From Pycnococcus provasolii (taxonomy: Eukaryota > Chlorophyta > Pseudoscourfieldiophyceae > Pseudoscourfieldiales > Pycnococcaceae), in the NCBI GenBank assembly GCA_938743325.2, contig OW568886.1:124001-188000 (forward strand): a DNA stretch of 64,000 nucleotides. Direction: 5' to 3'. The notes under the pieces were generated by a model that searched no databases, was not told the origin of the DNA, and saw only the letters and a program-made list of their open reading frames with translations. Position numbers and translations under genes: made by a program. How positions within the stretch are numbered: position 1 is the first letter of the stretch; every line of letters begins with the position of its first letter. This document shows, piece after piece, positions 29,490-40,167 of the stretch.

Positions 29490-31469
29490 CTAGTAGTACC
29501 CGCCAGCTGCAGGGCTCACCGTGGGTGTTGGCTCCGCCGTGTTGTAGTAGCCGGCATAAGCCGGGTTGGCGTATGAGTATTCGTCGATACCGCCTTGTAC
29601 GCTCACGGTTGGTGCCGGAACGGCGGGAGGCGGCGCGTTCGCGTAAGCAGTTTCGCGAAGCCGTTCGAGCCCCGATCGACGAGGCGGCGCGGCACCGTTC
29701 GTATAGCCGTCGTACCCACCATCGTACACGACTCCGTTTCCATAACCGTCGTCGTATCCCTGCCCTTCGTATCCGTACGGGTCCTCCTGAACTGGAGGCG
29801 CGGCCATCGGGAGAGATCGAGGCGGAGGTGGCGGTGGCGGAAGCCGTTCGAGCCCCGATCGACGAGGCGGCGCGGCACCGTTCGTATAGCCGTCGTACCC
29901 ACCATCGTACACGACTCCGTTTCCATAACCGTCGTCGTATCCCTGCCCTTCGTATCCATACGGGTCCTCCTGAACTGGAGGCGCGGCCATTGGGAGAGAT
30001 CGAGGCGGAGGTGGCGGTGGCGGGCGTCCGCCAAATGCCGTGCTAAGCCTTCGGCCGAAATCCCGAAACAGCGTGTTTTGCTTCGCCTGGCCGCGCGGGT
30101 TGCTCGCCTCGTCAAGCTTGACGAGAAGGCTCGGTAGGAGAGCACAGAGCGCACCAAAGCCAATCCCAAGAACAACACAAATGACGAACCATCCGCTCGC
30201 GCTCATGCCAGCGATGTCGTCGTCGTCCGGCGGCTGTGTGCTGGTCGTCGTCATCGCACCCTTCATACCAAAGCCGCCATCCTCGACCGCCCATCCGCTG
30301 CCGCCGATCGCACCATTCGCGAGGCTGATGTCGAGATTGCTCTTGATCCTGTCCTTCTTTCCCTGCGAGATGGAGTCCAGGCGAGTGCGCGGGTTGTTCC
30401 TGTCGTAAGGCAGGATGTGCACCTCAACCTTCGGGCGATTGCCGTCCACGACGGACACCACGTCCACCTCCTGCGGCACGAGGCCGAGCGCGCTGGCAAA
30501 CTCCAGACCAACCTGCTTCGCGCTGCGACTCACACCGCTGTTGCGCTTCTTCAGATAAAGCTTCGCGACGAGCGGCTCCACGCAGCAGCATTCAAAATTT
30601 GGCGGTGGCGGCGGGCTCGGCGGGGTGGGGGGTAGTGGTGGACTCGGCGGCGGTGGCGGCGGCGGGCTTGGTGGTCGCGGCGGTGGACTCGTCGGCGCAT
30701 TCGGTGGAGACGGCGGCCCGCAAGCTGAAGCTTCGCAGATGAAGTCCTTTTGATTGAAGCAAGTGCCTGTTCGATCTGGGAAACACTCACCCAACGGCCA
30801 CCTATTCGCGGGCGGAAGGTTGGGCAGTGGTGGTGGCGGCATTGGCGGCGACGGCGGAGGTGGTGGAACCGGTGGTGGAGAAGGTGACGGGCAGATTATG
30901 CACACTTTTGTTTCCGTGTTGTAGCACTTTGCCACCTCGTTTGTCAGGCATCTCAGCGCATCCGTAGGTGGCGGTGGTGACGGAGGTGGTGGCGGCGGTG
31001 GAGACGGGTCGTCCGGATAGCAGGCAGCCACGCCATTTCTCACGTCCCACACAGGTCTGTTCGGTGGGCACTGCAGAGGCGGCGGCGGAATTGGCCTCGG
31101 CGGAGGGTTCGGCGGCGGACTCGGCGGGAGCAGCGGAACTGGCGGAGGTGCGAGAGGTCCCACGTACGGGCAGTACACCTCCGCCGATTCGCAGGGCGCG
31201 CATGCGAGGCATATGGTTCCTCCGGTTAGTTCGCTCGAGTACCCCCGCGGGCAAAAGCCAGAGTTTGGCGGCGGAGGGCTCGGCGGAGACGGTGGATGTG
31301 GCGGAGGTGACTGCTGCGCCGTCACCGCGCACATCCCCGCCCACGCTACAGCAGCACATAGCATCCCCGCTAAAACCTGCTGAGAAGACGTGCGCTTCCC
31401 TTGCCGAACAAAGTGTTTGTTGTACCTCCTTAAGGGTCGACAGAGGACCCTTAAGGCCTCTGACGCCAT
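29490..31469 (-). CDS. Pro-rich, Cys-rich type I membrane protein (wall or matrix-associated), 659 aa
   Basis: Start ATG 31469. A hydrophobic signal (LAGMLCAAVAWAGMCAVTAQ) is followed by four short Cys-containing blocks (such as CPRGYSSELTGGTICLACAPC and CFPDRTGTCFNQKDFIC) separated by SPPPPP linkers, as in volvocine pherophorin or extensin-like proteins. A small folded domain (PLVAKLYLKKRNSGVSRSAK ... PKVEVHILPYDRN) precedes one membrane helix (FVICVVLGIGFGALCALLPS). The cytosolic tail is Tyr/Gly/Pro-rich and holds an exact 61-residue duplication (RSLPMAAPPVQEDPYGYEGQ ...). No function is known; the layout suggests a cell-surface protein linking wall material to the cytoplasm. Confidence 0.75.
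   Translation of the reverse strand: MASEALRVLCRPLRRYNKHFVRQGKRTSSQQVLAGMLCAAVAWAGMCAVTAQQSPPPHPPSPPSPPPPNSGFCPRGYSSELTGGTICLACAPCESAEVYCPYVGPLAPPPVPLLPPSPPPNPPPRPIPPPPLQCPPNRPVWDVRNGVAACYPDDPSPPPPPPPSPPPPTDALRCLTNEVAKCYNTETKVCIICPSPSPPPVPPPPPSPPMPPPPLPNLPPANRWPLGECFPDRTGTCFNQKDFICEASACGPPSPPNAPTSPPPRPPSPPPPPPPSPPLPPTPPSPPPPPNFECCCVEPLVAKLYLKKRNSGVSRSAKQVGLEFASALGLVPQEVDVVSVVDGNRPKVEVHILPYDRNNPRTRLDSISQGKKDRIKSNLDISLANGAIGGSGWAVEDGGFGMKGAMTTTSTQPPDDDDIAGMSASGWFVICVVLGIGFGALCALLPSLLVKLDEASNPRGQAKQNTLFRDFGRRLSTAFGGRPPPPPPPRSLPMAAPPVQEDPYGYEGQGYDDGYGNGVVYDGGYDGYTNGAAPPRRSGLERLPPPPPPPRSLPMAAPPVQEDPYGYEGQGYDDGYGNGVVYDGGYDGYTNGAAPPRRSGLERLRETAYANAPPPAVPAPTVSVQGGIDEYSYANPAYAGYYNTAEPTPTVSPAAGGYY
29657..30022. 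repeat. Two tandem 183-bp coding repeats
   Basis: The units begin at 29657 and 29840 (GAAGCCGTTCGAGCCCCGAT) and are almost identical; 183 bp equals 61 codons, so the duplication keeps the reading frame of the 29490-31469 gene. Confidence 0.9.
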
Positions 31470-32335
31470 GTTCGCGACGTGTGTGCGTGTGCGTGCGAGC
31501 AGTGCAAGTTGGCCAGGCGCGGTGGAGTCGGCCCCTGAGGCGTTGTTGGGTTGGCGTTGGCGTTGACGTTGACGTGCTGGACGTCGTCGAGCCTGTGCTG
31601 TGCTGTCGTCTTATTAGGACGTCGGGCGGTCACGGTCGGGGAGGTCGGTCGGGGTTGCCAATCCATTTTTCATTGCATTGCATTGCGGTGCCCGGTGCAT
31701 TGCGGTCCCACTTCCCACGTCCCACGTCCCACTTCCCACGTGCAAGTTGACCCATAAAGCAGTCTGGCAGAGTGGCAGGGAGTGTTACGGTCGGTCGGTC
31801 CAGACGGTCGGTTGAGTCATGGGTCGCCGCATTGCAATTTGCATTCGCATTGGCATTGGCATTCGCATGGCACATGGCTGGATGGAAAAGAAAAGGAAAC
31901 GCGAGGTGGAAACGCGGGTCCCGACAGCCCGGCCGATTTCATGAGTTAACCGACAACAAGAAGTCGCTTCGCCTCTCAGGCATCTGCGCCAGTGTGGTGT
32001 TACTCGGTGTTACTACCAGTACCAGGCTTGCCACGGGGGCGTACTGTACAGTACTAACCTTATGTACTCCTTACCACCCCCTCCCCCAGGGACACACAAC
32101 CAGACTATTCAAATCTCGTCAGCGTTACAAACACGTGTCGTGTGATCATCCATGTAACACCATCCTCCCAGATAGCTCCCCCAGTGCTGCCTACTGCCCT
32201 ATAAGGTTAGCAAAGCAACACAAGCTCACTTAGTCTATCCACCTCTCCTCCAACGCAACAAATGCAGCGAAGAAACACGTACCACCGGTGGGGAACGTTC
32301 TTCGTTGGCGCTCACAGCTTCGCCCGTCCCGCGGT
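31470..32335. other. Intergenic region, short tandem repeats only
   Basis: No gene is supported over 866 bp. Visible simple sequence includes GGCGTT repeats (31553-31573), CCCACGT/CCCACTT repeats (31708-31741) and CATTCG/CATTGG hexamers (31843-31868). This contains the promoter of the Pro-rich protein gene and the 3' UTR of the isocitrate dehydrogenase gene. Confidence 0.5.
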
Positions 32336-34597
32336 TCAAAAGGAAATAGCCTTCGCCTTAGCGATGATGGAGTTGAACACGGGGCTCGGGTTCATCGCCA
32401 AAGATGCCTTGGACGGGTCGGGGTAGTAGTACCCGCCAACGTCCTGTTTCGTACCCTGGCACTTGATAAACTCCTGCGTAATCGTACGCTCGTTGGACTC
32501 GAGCTCGTCCGCGATAGGAGCGAAAGCCTTCGCAACACTCTCGTCAGTCTTCTGGTCCGCGAGAGCGCGCGCCCAGTAGCGAGCGAGCCAGTAGTGCGTG
32601 CCACGGTTGTCGATCTGGTTCACCTTGCGGCTCGGCGACTTGTTGTCGAGCAGAACCTGCTGCGTCGCAATGTCGAGCGCGTCGCCAAGGAGCTTGGCGC
32701 GCAAGTCGCCTGTCTTCTCATTGATGAAGCCGAGCGCCGAGCCGAGCGCGAGGTACTCGCCCAGGCTGTCCCAGCGCAGGTGGCCTTCCTTCTCGAACTG
32801 CTGCACGTGCTTCGGTGCGGATCCTCCCGCACCTGTCTCGAACAGGCCGCCGCCATTCATCAGCGGCACGATCGAAAGCATCTTCGCGGACGTTCCCACC
32901 TCGATGATGGGGAAGAGGTCCGTGAGGTAGTCACGCAGCACGTTGCCCGTGGCGCTGATGATGTCGCGACCAGACTTGATCGCCTTGCACGACTCTATCG
33001 TCGCCTCGGCGGGCGGGAGGATGCGTGCCGACGCGGTGCCGCTCGCCTTGATGGCGGGTGCCACGCTCTTGATGAGCTCGGCATCGTGCGCACGCTCGGA
33101 GTTGAGCCAGAAGATGATGTCATTTCCGCTCAGCTTGCTGCGGCGCAGCGCTAGCTGGATCCAGTCGGCGATCGCGTCCGCGCGCACGATGGACATGCGG
33201 AAGATGTCGCCGTTCTCCACACTCTGCTCCATCAGTGTCGCGCCCGTGTCGGCGTCCACCACCTTGATGAAGCCCGTTCCCTGGCTCACCTCGTACGTCT
33301 TGTCGTGCGAGCCGTACTCCTCAGCTTTCTTCGCCATGAGGCCGACGTTGTTGACCGATCCCATCGTCACCGGGTCGAACGCGCCATTCTTGATGCAGAA
33401 CTTGATCGTCTCGTCGTACACGGCGGCGTAGCTCGAGTCGGGGATCGTGCACTTGCAGTCGAGCATGCCTCCGTCCCTCGCGTACATCTTGCCTCCCGCG
33501 CGGATCATCGCCGGCACGGACGCGTCGATGATGACGTCGCTCGGCACGTGCAGGTTGGTGACGCCGTTGTCGCTGTCCACGTAGGCGATGTGAGGGCATC
33601 CATCCATCTTCCTGATCGCAGCAGCCACGGTCGCAGCTCGCTTCTTGTGCTCAGCAGGCGCGGCGTCGAGTCCGCTGAGAATTCCAGCCACGCCGTTGTT
33701 CGGGCTCAGGCCGAGCGTCTTCTCGATGAAGTCGCCGTGGGCATTCCAAACAGCCTTGTGGAACGAGCGCACGGCATGCCCGAAGATGATGGGATCGCTC
33801 ACCTTCATCATCGTCGCCTTCATGTGCAGCGAGAAGAGGAAGTTGTCACCCATCGCCTTGGCGTCAGCCACCTGCGCGTCGAGGAAGGCGGTGAGAGCCT
33901 TCTTGGACATGCGCGAGCAGTCGGCGATGTCGCCGGCGTCGAGCTGAATACCCTTGTCCTTGAGGATGGTCACCTCGCCCGTCGACGTGTTGTGGTGCTC
34001 GATGCGAGCGTTCGTCTTCTTCGAGGCTGTTATGCTCTTCTCGGAGTGGTGGAAGTCTCCGTCGGACATGGTCGCGACGTGCGTCTTGCTGTCTTTGGAC
34101 CACGCACCCATGGAGTGCGGGTGCGCGCGCGCGTACTCCTTGACAGCCTTCGGCGCACGTCGGTCGCTGTTTCCCTCGCGCAGCACGGGGTTGACCGCCG
34201 ATCCCTTCGCCCTGTCGTACTTAGCCTTGATGGCCTCCTCCTCGGGCGTCTTGGGTGCCTCGGGGTAGTCGGGGATGGTGAACCCAGCAGCCTGCAGCTC
34301 CTTGACCGCCGCCTTGATCTGTGGCACGGATGCGGAGATGTTCGGCGTCTTGATGATGACGGTATCCGGCTTGGTGGCAAGCGTGCCGAGCTCGGTGAGT
34401 GCGTCGTGCACCTTCTTGTCGCCCGACTGCGTGTCCGCAAACTGGCACGCAAGACGCGCGGCGAGCGAGATGTCGCGCGTGTCCACCTCGATGCCGACGG
34501 GAGCGGAGAACGCCTCGACGATAGGCAGGAGCGCGTACGTCGCGAGCATGGGCGCTTCGTCGCAGAGCGTGTAAATGATTTTCGGCTTTTTTGACAT
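32336..34597 (-). CDS. Monomeric-type NADP-dependent isocitrate dehydrogenase
   Basis: From ATG 34597 ([20 protein letters not shown]) the 753-residue product aligns in length and motifs with the ~740-residue monomeric IDH family: [40 protein letters not shown]-type sequence, [52 protein letters not shown], and a C-terminal [19 protein letters not shown]. It converts isocitrate to 2-oxoglutarate with NADP. This class is common in bacteria and unusual in eukaryotes, which normally use the dimeric type. The frame is open upstream without any ATG, including a basic, Ser/Ala-rich stretch that resembles an organelle presequence ([20 protein letters not shown]), so a small upstream exon encoding targeting is possible. 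Confidence 0.93.
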   Translation of the reverse strand: MSKKPKIIYTLCDEAPMLATYALLPIVEAFSAPVGIEVDTRDISLAARLACQFADTQSGDKKVHDALTELGTLATKPDTVIIKTPNISASVPQIKAAVKELQAAGFTIPDYPEAPKTPEEEAIKAKYDRAKGSAVNPVLREGNSDRRAPKAVKEYARAHPHSMGAWSKDSKTHVATMSDGDFHHSEKSITASKKTNARIEHHNTSTGEVTILKDKGIQLDAGDIADCSRMSKKALTAFLDAQVADAKAMGDNFLFSLHMKATMMKVSDPIIFGHAVRSFHKAVWNAHGDFIEKTLGLSPNNGVAGILSGLDAAPAEHKKRAATVAAAIRKMDGCPHIAYVDSDNGVTNLHVPSDVIIDASVPAMIRAGGKMYARDGGMLDCKCTIPDSSYAAVYDETIKFCIKNGAFDPVTMGSVNNVGLMAKKAEEYGSHDKTYEVSQGTGFIKVVDADTGATLMEQSVENGDIFRMSIVRADAIADWIQLALRRSKLSGNDIIFWLNSERAHDAELIKSVAPAIKASGTASARILPPAEATIESCKAIKSGRDIISATGNVLRDYLTDLFPIIEVGTSAKMLSIVPLMNGGGLFETGAGGSAPKHVQQFEKEGHLRWDSLGEYLALGSALGFINEKTGDLRAKLLGDALDIATQQVLLDNKSPSRKVNQIDNRGTHYWLARYWARALADQKTDESVAKAFAPIADELESNERTITQEFIKCQGTKQDVGGYYYPDPSKASLAMNPSPVFNSIIAKAKAISF

Positions 34598-35340
34598 GTT
34601 AGCGAAACGACGAACGATCAGGCCAAGAGCTGCGGAAGCGCTGATAGCCGCGCCTGCGGCGAGTGCGGTGCGTGCGTTTGAGGACGGAATCTTGCCTGAC
34701 AGTGAGAAGCCTAAGCGAGGAAGGATCGAATTACTCACGAGAGCAGGAGCAGTGAGTACAACAACGACAAATGCGGAGTCAGGGACACACACTACGATAG
34801 TGAGTGTGCACAGACAGACAGGGGCGAGAGTGTTGTTGTTTCTGTTGAGGAGGGGGGGGGGGGGTGCGTGTTGGGGAGGCGTGGAGCAGGCTTTCGCCTG
34901 GGACAGTTCCTGGGCGGCTGCTTGAGAGTGCTTGAGAAGTCTGACTGGGAAAGGGAAGGGGCACCCATTGGGAATCACGTCCAGACGTGCATTCCAGGCG
35001 TTTGCGTCGATGATCCCCGATAAGAACAGGGGGCCGTCTGCGCTTTTTTGCTTTTGCAGGTTTAGAAATGCCACGATGGCAGGCGACGAACTCGACCAGA
35101 CCGGCGACCAAACTCCCCTCGACTCTGCCGAGATCTTTTTTCTCGCTCCTTCCCTTAGTCAGTGTTTACATCCAACGGGGGATCCCCATCTTACTAGTGT
35201 TTTTATCCCAGTGGGCTTTTTCAATGGGGACAGCAACTCTGTTTTGGAGTTTTCGGGGTTTCACCCGGACCACACAACTCGTCCCTCCATTCGGCAGGAT
35301 TGTTTTCCTGAAAAGAGACGCACCACCATACCATCATCAC
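34598..35340. promoter_or_regulatory. Divergent promoter region between IDH and TatD genes
   Basis: The 743-bp gap separates two head-to-head genes. Both frames read through part of it, but no ATG supports coding. It may hide a 5' exon of the IDH gene: on the minus strand a GTGAGT donor-like site lies near 34735. Confidence 0.4.
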
Positions 35341-36303
35341 ATGATGGCTGCCCAAGTCCGCTGCGCCATACGCTGCAGGTCAATCAACTGCCTTAGCACA
35401 AACGCGCGCAGAAGGATCCTGACGTCTGCGGCGGCGTCAACGACCATGGCGGCGCCTCCTTCCTTGGCGGGGTTTGTCGACACGCACACGCACCTGGACC
35501 TCATCATGAAGCGCATGAAAGGATTCGCCGGCGAATCGCCGGCGACGACGGACGCCAACGCGTGGTACACAGCCTTCAAGTCTGCACTGCCGAAAGAACA
35601 GATGTTCGAAAAGGCAATCACGGTCGGATGCTCGGTGGACACATTCGACGCCGTCGAGAACTTCATACAAAACCAGGACGACGTATACGGCGCGTTTGGC
35701 ATACACCCACTCAACGCTGCAGACTGGTCGGACGAAACCGAGGCGCGAATCAAAAGCATCTTCGAGCGCAATCCTGCCAAGGCGGTGGCGTGGGGGGAGT
35801 GCGGGTTGGACTATCACTACTGCGACGAGCCTGAGGAAAAAAGCAAACAGCGCGACGTGTTCGTGCGTCAGCTTGACATCGCCGCGGAACTTGGCCTGCC
35901 TCTCGTCGTGCACACGCGCGAGGCGGAGGAAGATACGCTCGCGCTTATGAGTGAGCACTTGCCACGTGACCAGAGAATTCACGTGCACTGCTTCACGAGC
36001 AGTGTCTCGATGGCGAAATCGCTGCTGGACCTCTTCCCCACGAATCTGTGCATTGGCTTCACGGGTGTCATCACGTTCAAAAACGCTTCGGAAGTCCGCG
36101 ACGTGGTTGCCGAGGTGCCCCTTGATAGGATTCTGCTCGAGACAGACGGGCCGTACATGGCACCCACGCCATTCCGTGGCAAGGTGGCACATCCTGGACA
36201 CGTGTACTACGTCGCACAAAAGGTGAGCGAGGTGAAAGGTGCACCACTGGAGGAGGTGCTGGCTACGTGTCGCGCCAACACAACGCGTGTTTATGGCATC
36301 TAA
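35341..36303 (+). CDS. TatD-family metal-dependent hydrolase/DNase
   Basis: The start is taken at the double ATG at 35341 (MMAAQVRCAIRCRSINCLST), giving a basic, Ser/Arg-rich leader of ~35 residues resembling a mitochondrial or plastid presequence; MAAPPSLAGF at 35446 is an alternative. The core shows TatD motifs: FVDTHTHLDLI (HxH metal ligands), AVAWGECGLDYHY, LPLVVHTREAEEDT, HVHCFTSSVS and RILLETDGPYM (Asp ligand). The fold is a TIM barrel with two metals. Family members act as 3'-5' exonucleases in DNA repair, apoptosis-like DNA turnover or quality control. At 320 aa it is somewhat longer than bacterial TatD (~260) because of the leader and one insertion. Confidence 0.9.
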   Translation: MMAAQVRCAIRCRSINCLSTNARRRILTSAAASTTMAAPPSLAGFVDTHTHLDLIMKRMKGFAGESPATTDANAWYTAFKSALPKEQMFEKAITVGCSVDTFDAVENFIQNQDDVYGAFGIHPLNAADWSDETEARIKSIFERNPAKAVAWGECGLDYHYCDEPEEKSKQRDVFVRQLDIAAELGLPLVVHTREAEEDTLALMSEHLPRDQRIHVHCFTSSVSMAKSLLDLFPTNLCIGFTGVITFKNASEVRDVVAEVPLDRILLETDGPYMAPTPFRGKVAHPGHVYYVAQKVSEVKGAPLEEVLATCRANTTRVYGI

Positions 36304-36381
36304 TGTATAGCCAGCGGCCTTCTCTCATCGATTCTTCCTCTTCTTCTTCTTTTAAATATATGTAAAACAAATTATGTTGTC

Positions 36382-37698
36382 TTACTTTTGCGTGGCTGCT
36401 GCCGCAACCGCAATCGCATCGACGAGACGGCCGTGCCAGCTTTGGCTGCTTCCCGCGCAGATGCCACCACCTAGATCCTCTGGAAGAAACCTGCCTTCGT
36501 TCACTCGAAGCTTTCGTCCCTTCGCATCACTCACAACACCCCCAGCTTCCTCAACCACGCATATGCCCGCAACGTGGTCCCAGATTTTCTCGCGGTACTT
36601 CGACGGCGGGAATCTCATGTAGATGTCCGCAATCCCTCCCATCGCCAGCAAGCCGTACTTGCACTGCGAGTCGACGCGAAGCGGCGGTGGAGCAGACTTT
36701 CCGTCGAAGATTGTGCTTGCGACGACGCCGGAGAAGCTGTGGTCGCTGTGACGAGCGTCGTAGCTCTCCATGAATGCGGGCGGCGCGTCCTCCTCCGACT
36801 GGCGTGCTTTTGCGCCGATGGCGACGAAAGGCGCACTTCCGTCGAGAGGGCCGACGTACGTTCCCTTTCCCTTCGCGGCAAAGAACACGGAACCTGCGAC
36901 GCCCTGTTCCGATCGCGCCTCCGCGGCAAGCACGCTGTCGAGTCCTCCCTGTCCGTCTGACAGGCGCATGACGTCGCCACCTCGGAATGGCAGGTTGGGA
37001 CAACCAAGAACGCCGAGGAGGACGTCGCCCGTTTTTGCGTCCACGTATCCCAGGCAAACGGCGTACTGCCTTCTGCCCACGAATCCTCTCGTTCCGTCGA
37101 TGGGGTCAAGGACCCAGAAGTTTCCTCCTTGGTCGCCACCCTCGTACAGCCCAACGTCGATGGCGTCGCAAACTTGCGCGTTCGTAAGTTCACCGTCGTC
37201 CATGGCAGTTCGCACGAGGTTGGCAACCGCCTCTGTCAACCTTCCTCCATCCCTGAGTTCGTTCGCGTCCTCCTCGGCGACCAGCCGGACATTTTCGGAG
37301 CCGCCTTTGCTATTCTGCATGAGTGTCAACGCGATGACAGCCTGCGCGGCGTAGTCTGCAATCGTGACAGGGCTGTCATCTTGCTTGGCCTTCGTGTCCT
37401 CTTCCGCGAGTCCTCTCTGCACGCCGTGGCACATGTCCGACGCGCGCTTGACGGCATCAATAGCCGTTCTGTACAGGCTCCTGTTCTCTTCGTCTGCGTC
37501 GTCTGCGCACGTCACGTCCAGGAGCGCGGCGACGTGTTCGTTCATGGATTGCACCTTCGCGGCCATGGATCGCGCGCGTGGTAAGCTGCGACCTGCTCGT
37601 ATTCTCCCTTGCCGCCGTTGCTGCACGGGAGACCTAACCCTGCTGCAAGTTTTGTTGCGTTCTTGAGAGTTTCTTGAGAGTTGAGTGCACTGCGCCAT
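36382..37698 (-). CDS. SAL1: 3'(2'),5'-bisphosphate nucleotidase (SAL1/HAL2-like, inositol monophosphatase superfamily)
   Basis: The first ATG is 37698 (MAQCTQLSRNSQERNK), giving a basic leader that could target an organelle; the conserved part starts near ATG 37566 (MAAKVQSMNEH). Superfamily motifs are clear: SPVTIADYAAQAVIALTLM, RLVAEEDANELR, FWVLDPIDGTRGFVGRRQYA (the DPIDGT metal site), and KIWDHVAGICVVEEAGGVVS. SAL1/HAL2 removes the 3' phosphate of PAP (from sulfation reactions) and PAPS; in plants it is dual-targeted to chloroplasts and mitochondria and controls PAP retrograde signalling under stress. It needs Mg2+ and is inhibited by Li+/Na+. Confidence 0.88.
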   Translation of the reverse strand: MAQCTQLSRNSQERNKTCSRVRSPVQQRRQGRIRAGRSLPRARSMAAKVQSMNEHVAALLDVTCADDADEENRSLYRTAIDAVKRASDMCHGVQRGLAEEDTKAKQDDSPVTIADYAAQAVIALTLMQNSKGGSENVRLVAEEDANELRDGGRLTEAVANLVRTAMDDGELTNAQVCDAIDVGLYEGGDQGGNFWVLDPIDGTRGFVGRRQYAVCLGYVDAKTGDVLLGVLGCPNLPFRGGDVMRLSDGQGGLDSVLAAEARSEQGVAGSVFFAAKGKGTYVGPLDGSAPFVAIGAKARQSEEDAPPAFMESYDARHSDHSFSGVVASTIFDGKSAPPPLRVDSQCKYGLLAMGGIADIYMRFPPSKYREKIWDHVAGICVVEEAGGVVSDAKGRKLRVNEGRFLPEDLGGGICAGSSQSWHGRLVDAIAVAAAATQK

Positions 37699-38024
37699 GA
37701 AAGCCGGTTGGGCGACCTTCAAGGAGCGCGTGATCTGTCACAAACATCCGTTGCGATCCCGAGGGGTCCTCTCAACCCCGAAGAAAAAGAAACACAAAAG
37801 AAGAGAAGGGGAGGAGAGCGGGAGGGAGGGGAAGGGAACCCTACTCGGTGCAAGGAGGGATCCCCACCCCTGGGGATATAGGCTCCCTATTTGTGGCCCA
37901 GGGCTGTTCTCCGGGTCCCCCTGGAGGTTTCCCCTTCCCCTTCCCCTTCCCCTTCCGCCACCTTATCCTCCCCTCCCCCAGGTCCCAGGGATTGATTTAG
38001 CAACCTTTATTTGCTCCCGGAACC
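37699..38024. other. Spacer between SAL1 and bL35c
   Basis: A 326-bp spacer between divergent genes with a purine-rich tract and a CCCCTT repeat (37932-37956). No gene is seen. Confidence 0.4.
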
Positions 38025-38665
38025 ATGGCGATGGCGATGAGGATGGCGGTCAGGAACACCTCCGTGAAGCGCGCAGCACCCCCCGCAGCAGCGGCATCCC
38101 GCACAGTGCGCTACCACCCGCGCAGTGTAAGGAACACCCGCGTCGTCACGATGGCCGCGGCATCGTCCTCCTTCTGCGCGGGGGATGTCGCACGCACGAT
38201 GATGGTACGGGAACGGTTATGTTAGTTTCGTCTGCGCGGACTTACGTATGGACGGATGGGATGGGTCGAAGGTTTCTCTTCAAGCTCTGCTTTGTTCCAT
38301 GACGTGAAATCCCGTACTCCTTCAACGAACGTACTGTATCAACACAAATCTCACAAAACAACAACATCTCACACACAACACAGGCGACCGGTGTCACAGC
38401 ACCTAAGGCTCCGAAGGCGGCGTCGCGCGCCGTCGTGACGGAGTGCAAGTACAAAATGAAAACCAAGCGAGCGGCAGCAAAGCGTTTCCGCGTGACGTCG
38501 AACGGTAAGGTGGTGATGCGCAAGCCGTTCAAGGGACACTTGCTCGGACACAAGAGCTCGAACCGCAAGCGCCGCCTTTCGAGGTTTGAGACTGCGAAGA
38601 GGTGCGACCGTAACCTGCTCCGGAAAATGTTGCCGTACGATGGCGTGAAGTGCCTGAACAAGTAA
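38025..38665 (+). CDS. RPL35: Plastid ribosomal protein bL35c, two exons
   Basis: Exon 1 is 38025-38204, exon 2 is 38384-38665, with a 179-nt phase-0 intron starting GTACGG and ending ACACAG. The joined product is 153 aa. Exon 1 encodes almost only the transit peptide (MAMAMRMAVRNTSVKRAAPP ..., rich in A, S and R). Exon 2 encodes bL35: KYKMKTKRAAAKRFRVTSNG, KGHLLGHKSSNRKRRLS and a C-terminal RNLLRKMLPYDG. bL35 sits in the large subunit of bacterial-type ribosomes near the exit region. Because exon 2 has no ATG before the conserved domain except inside it, the splice is needed. This is one of only two introns I can support in the window. Confidence 0.9.
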
Positions 38666-38863
38666 GTAATTCGTTTGTGATTGAACGACGATACGTAAAC
38701 TGTATGGCTGCTGAACGATGGCACAAGGTTGAATAATCGTGTAGCCAAAAAGTGACCTTACCAAACAAACCCTTTCTTGGGGTGTCCACAGACACAACAG
38801 CTACGTTATTTTGTTGAAAGTACTTTTTCTTTGTGACAAAGGAGAGAAGTAGTTACCATATGC

Positions 38864-39304
38864 TTACGCAACGAGCTCGACGGCACCGCCAACCTCCTTG
38901 ATCTTCTTCTCTGCCAACTTCGAGACGTACTTCGCCTTCACGAGCAGCGGCTGCTCTGGCAGCTGTCCCTTGCCAAGCACCTTGAAGTATCCGTGCTTAG
39001 TGACGTCGATCACCACAGCCTGACCACTCGCCTTTGCAGATGTACGCGCATCCTCGCCGACGAGCGTCCACAGCTTGTCGGTATTGATGACTGGGCAGTG
39101 GAACAAGTTCTTCAGCTTGTGGAAGTAGCGCATACCCACCTTACCGAAGTAACCAGGGTGAAACTTATCGAACAGGATACGGTGGTGGTGCTGACCACCG
39201 GCGTTACCGCGTCCGCCAGGGTGCTTCCTGTGCTTACCGATACGTCCGTGTCCGTGCGAGACGTTTCCGCGCGCCTTGCGTGTCTTCTTAAACCTCGCCG
39301 TCAT
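38864..39304 (-). CDS. RPL27A: Cytosolic 60S ribosomal protein uL15 (RPL27A)
   Basis: Start ATG 39304, 146 aa, normal length. The family signature is complete: [58 protein letters not shown] and the C-terminal [17 protein letters not shown]. The protein belongs to the large subunit of 80S ribosomes. It is convergent with bL35c, 198 bp away. Confidence 0.97.
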   Translation of the reverse strand: MTARFKKTRKARGNVSHGHGRIGKHRKHPGGRGNAGGQHHHRILFDKFHPGYFGKVGMRYFHKLKNLFHCPVINTDKLWTLVGEDARTSAKASGQAVVIDVTKHGYFKVLGKGQLPEQPLLVKAKYVSKLAEKKIKEVGGAVELVA

Positions 39305-40165
39305 TTTGAAGTACTGTGAATATCGTTTTGGGTTGTAGGGTTCGTGCGTTAGTTTCGATCTTGGCAGGATTCGACAAACACCCCCCGCGACACGACAAAC
39401 TCGCCGCCAGTTTCACTCCTAAGAACCAAAACAAAGCGCATCCATCATCTCACTCGCTTCCTCCCGCCCCTCTCACTAACCCGCCGCCGACAAGCGCCAA
39501 ACGAAGTCTGCTCATCGAGCGAGTGCACAGACGCGTTCTGTCGCACAAAGACGCCACGAACGCAGTGTGTATTGTGGCGCTCCGTTCCCCTCCCTCACCC
39601 GTCCCACGCGCAGTAGACCCGCCACGAGACGTGCACTTACCTCAGGTACGAATGGGCGTGGAGATGCCCCCGGGAGGCGACGACGAACGCCGCCGGGGTC
39701 GCGAAGGGGATACCCCTTCGGATTCACGGGGATTCTACCTTTAGTGTTTCGGGGTTCCTTTTTTTGTGTGTGGTGTGTTTGGGGGTTCCAAAAAAAAATT
39801 TCCAAGAGGTGTCATTCTGTGTTGGGGTTGACGTTGAGGGTCAACCCCCTACGATAGAACCCTTCGTCAGATGTCCGAGTCCTGGAATGCGCGGAATCAA
39901 TCTCCTCTGGACTCTGGGGAAGGAGATTGATTGATGGCTAGGATAGGAGGCCACCTCGCAGCATCAGTGGACAGAGAGAAAAAGCGGGACTATGAGGTAC
40001 ATACTGGAGGAGCCGAGGAGGGAGGCTCCAGACAGGCTGCTCCCGCCTAATTCACGGCGCCTTTCCCCTTTCCCTTTCCCCTTCCCATTCCCATCCTGGT
40101 CAGACGACTGTCAGAGTGCAGAGTGCAGTCCAGGTGTTCCGTCAAAGCTACCCCGAAACGGTACT
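39305..40165. other. Long gene-poor stretch with small hairpins
   Basis: Short open frames exist but none has convincing composition or homology. A 12-bp perfect stem (AATCAATCTCCT at 39895-39906 with its complement at 39921-39932, 14-nt loop) and a 9-bp stem at 39826-39850 (GGGGTTGAC ... GTCAACCCC) are visible. Confidence 0.5.
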
Positions 40166-40167
40166 TA

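Noticed and set aside
33305-34594. A 429-codon plus-strand ORF opposite isocitrate dehydrogenase
   Set aside because: It is rich in R, V, L, H and D as expected for the antisense of a GC-biased gene; the IDH frame has full family motifs.
35068-35340. An upstream ATG extending TatD by 91 codons
   Set aside because: The extension is Thr/Pro/Phe-rich with no targeting or domain signal and lies in the divergent promoter; the ATG at 35341 gives a better leader.
39316-39744. Possible gene after RPL27A (142 codons)
   Set aside because: Low-complexity P/R/S sequence with no conserved segment, and probably the RPL27A promoter.
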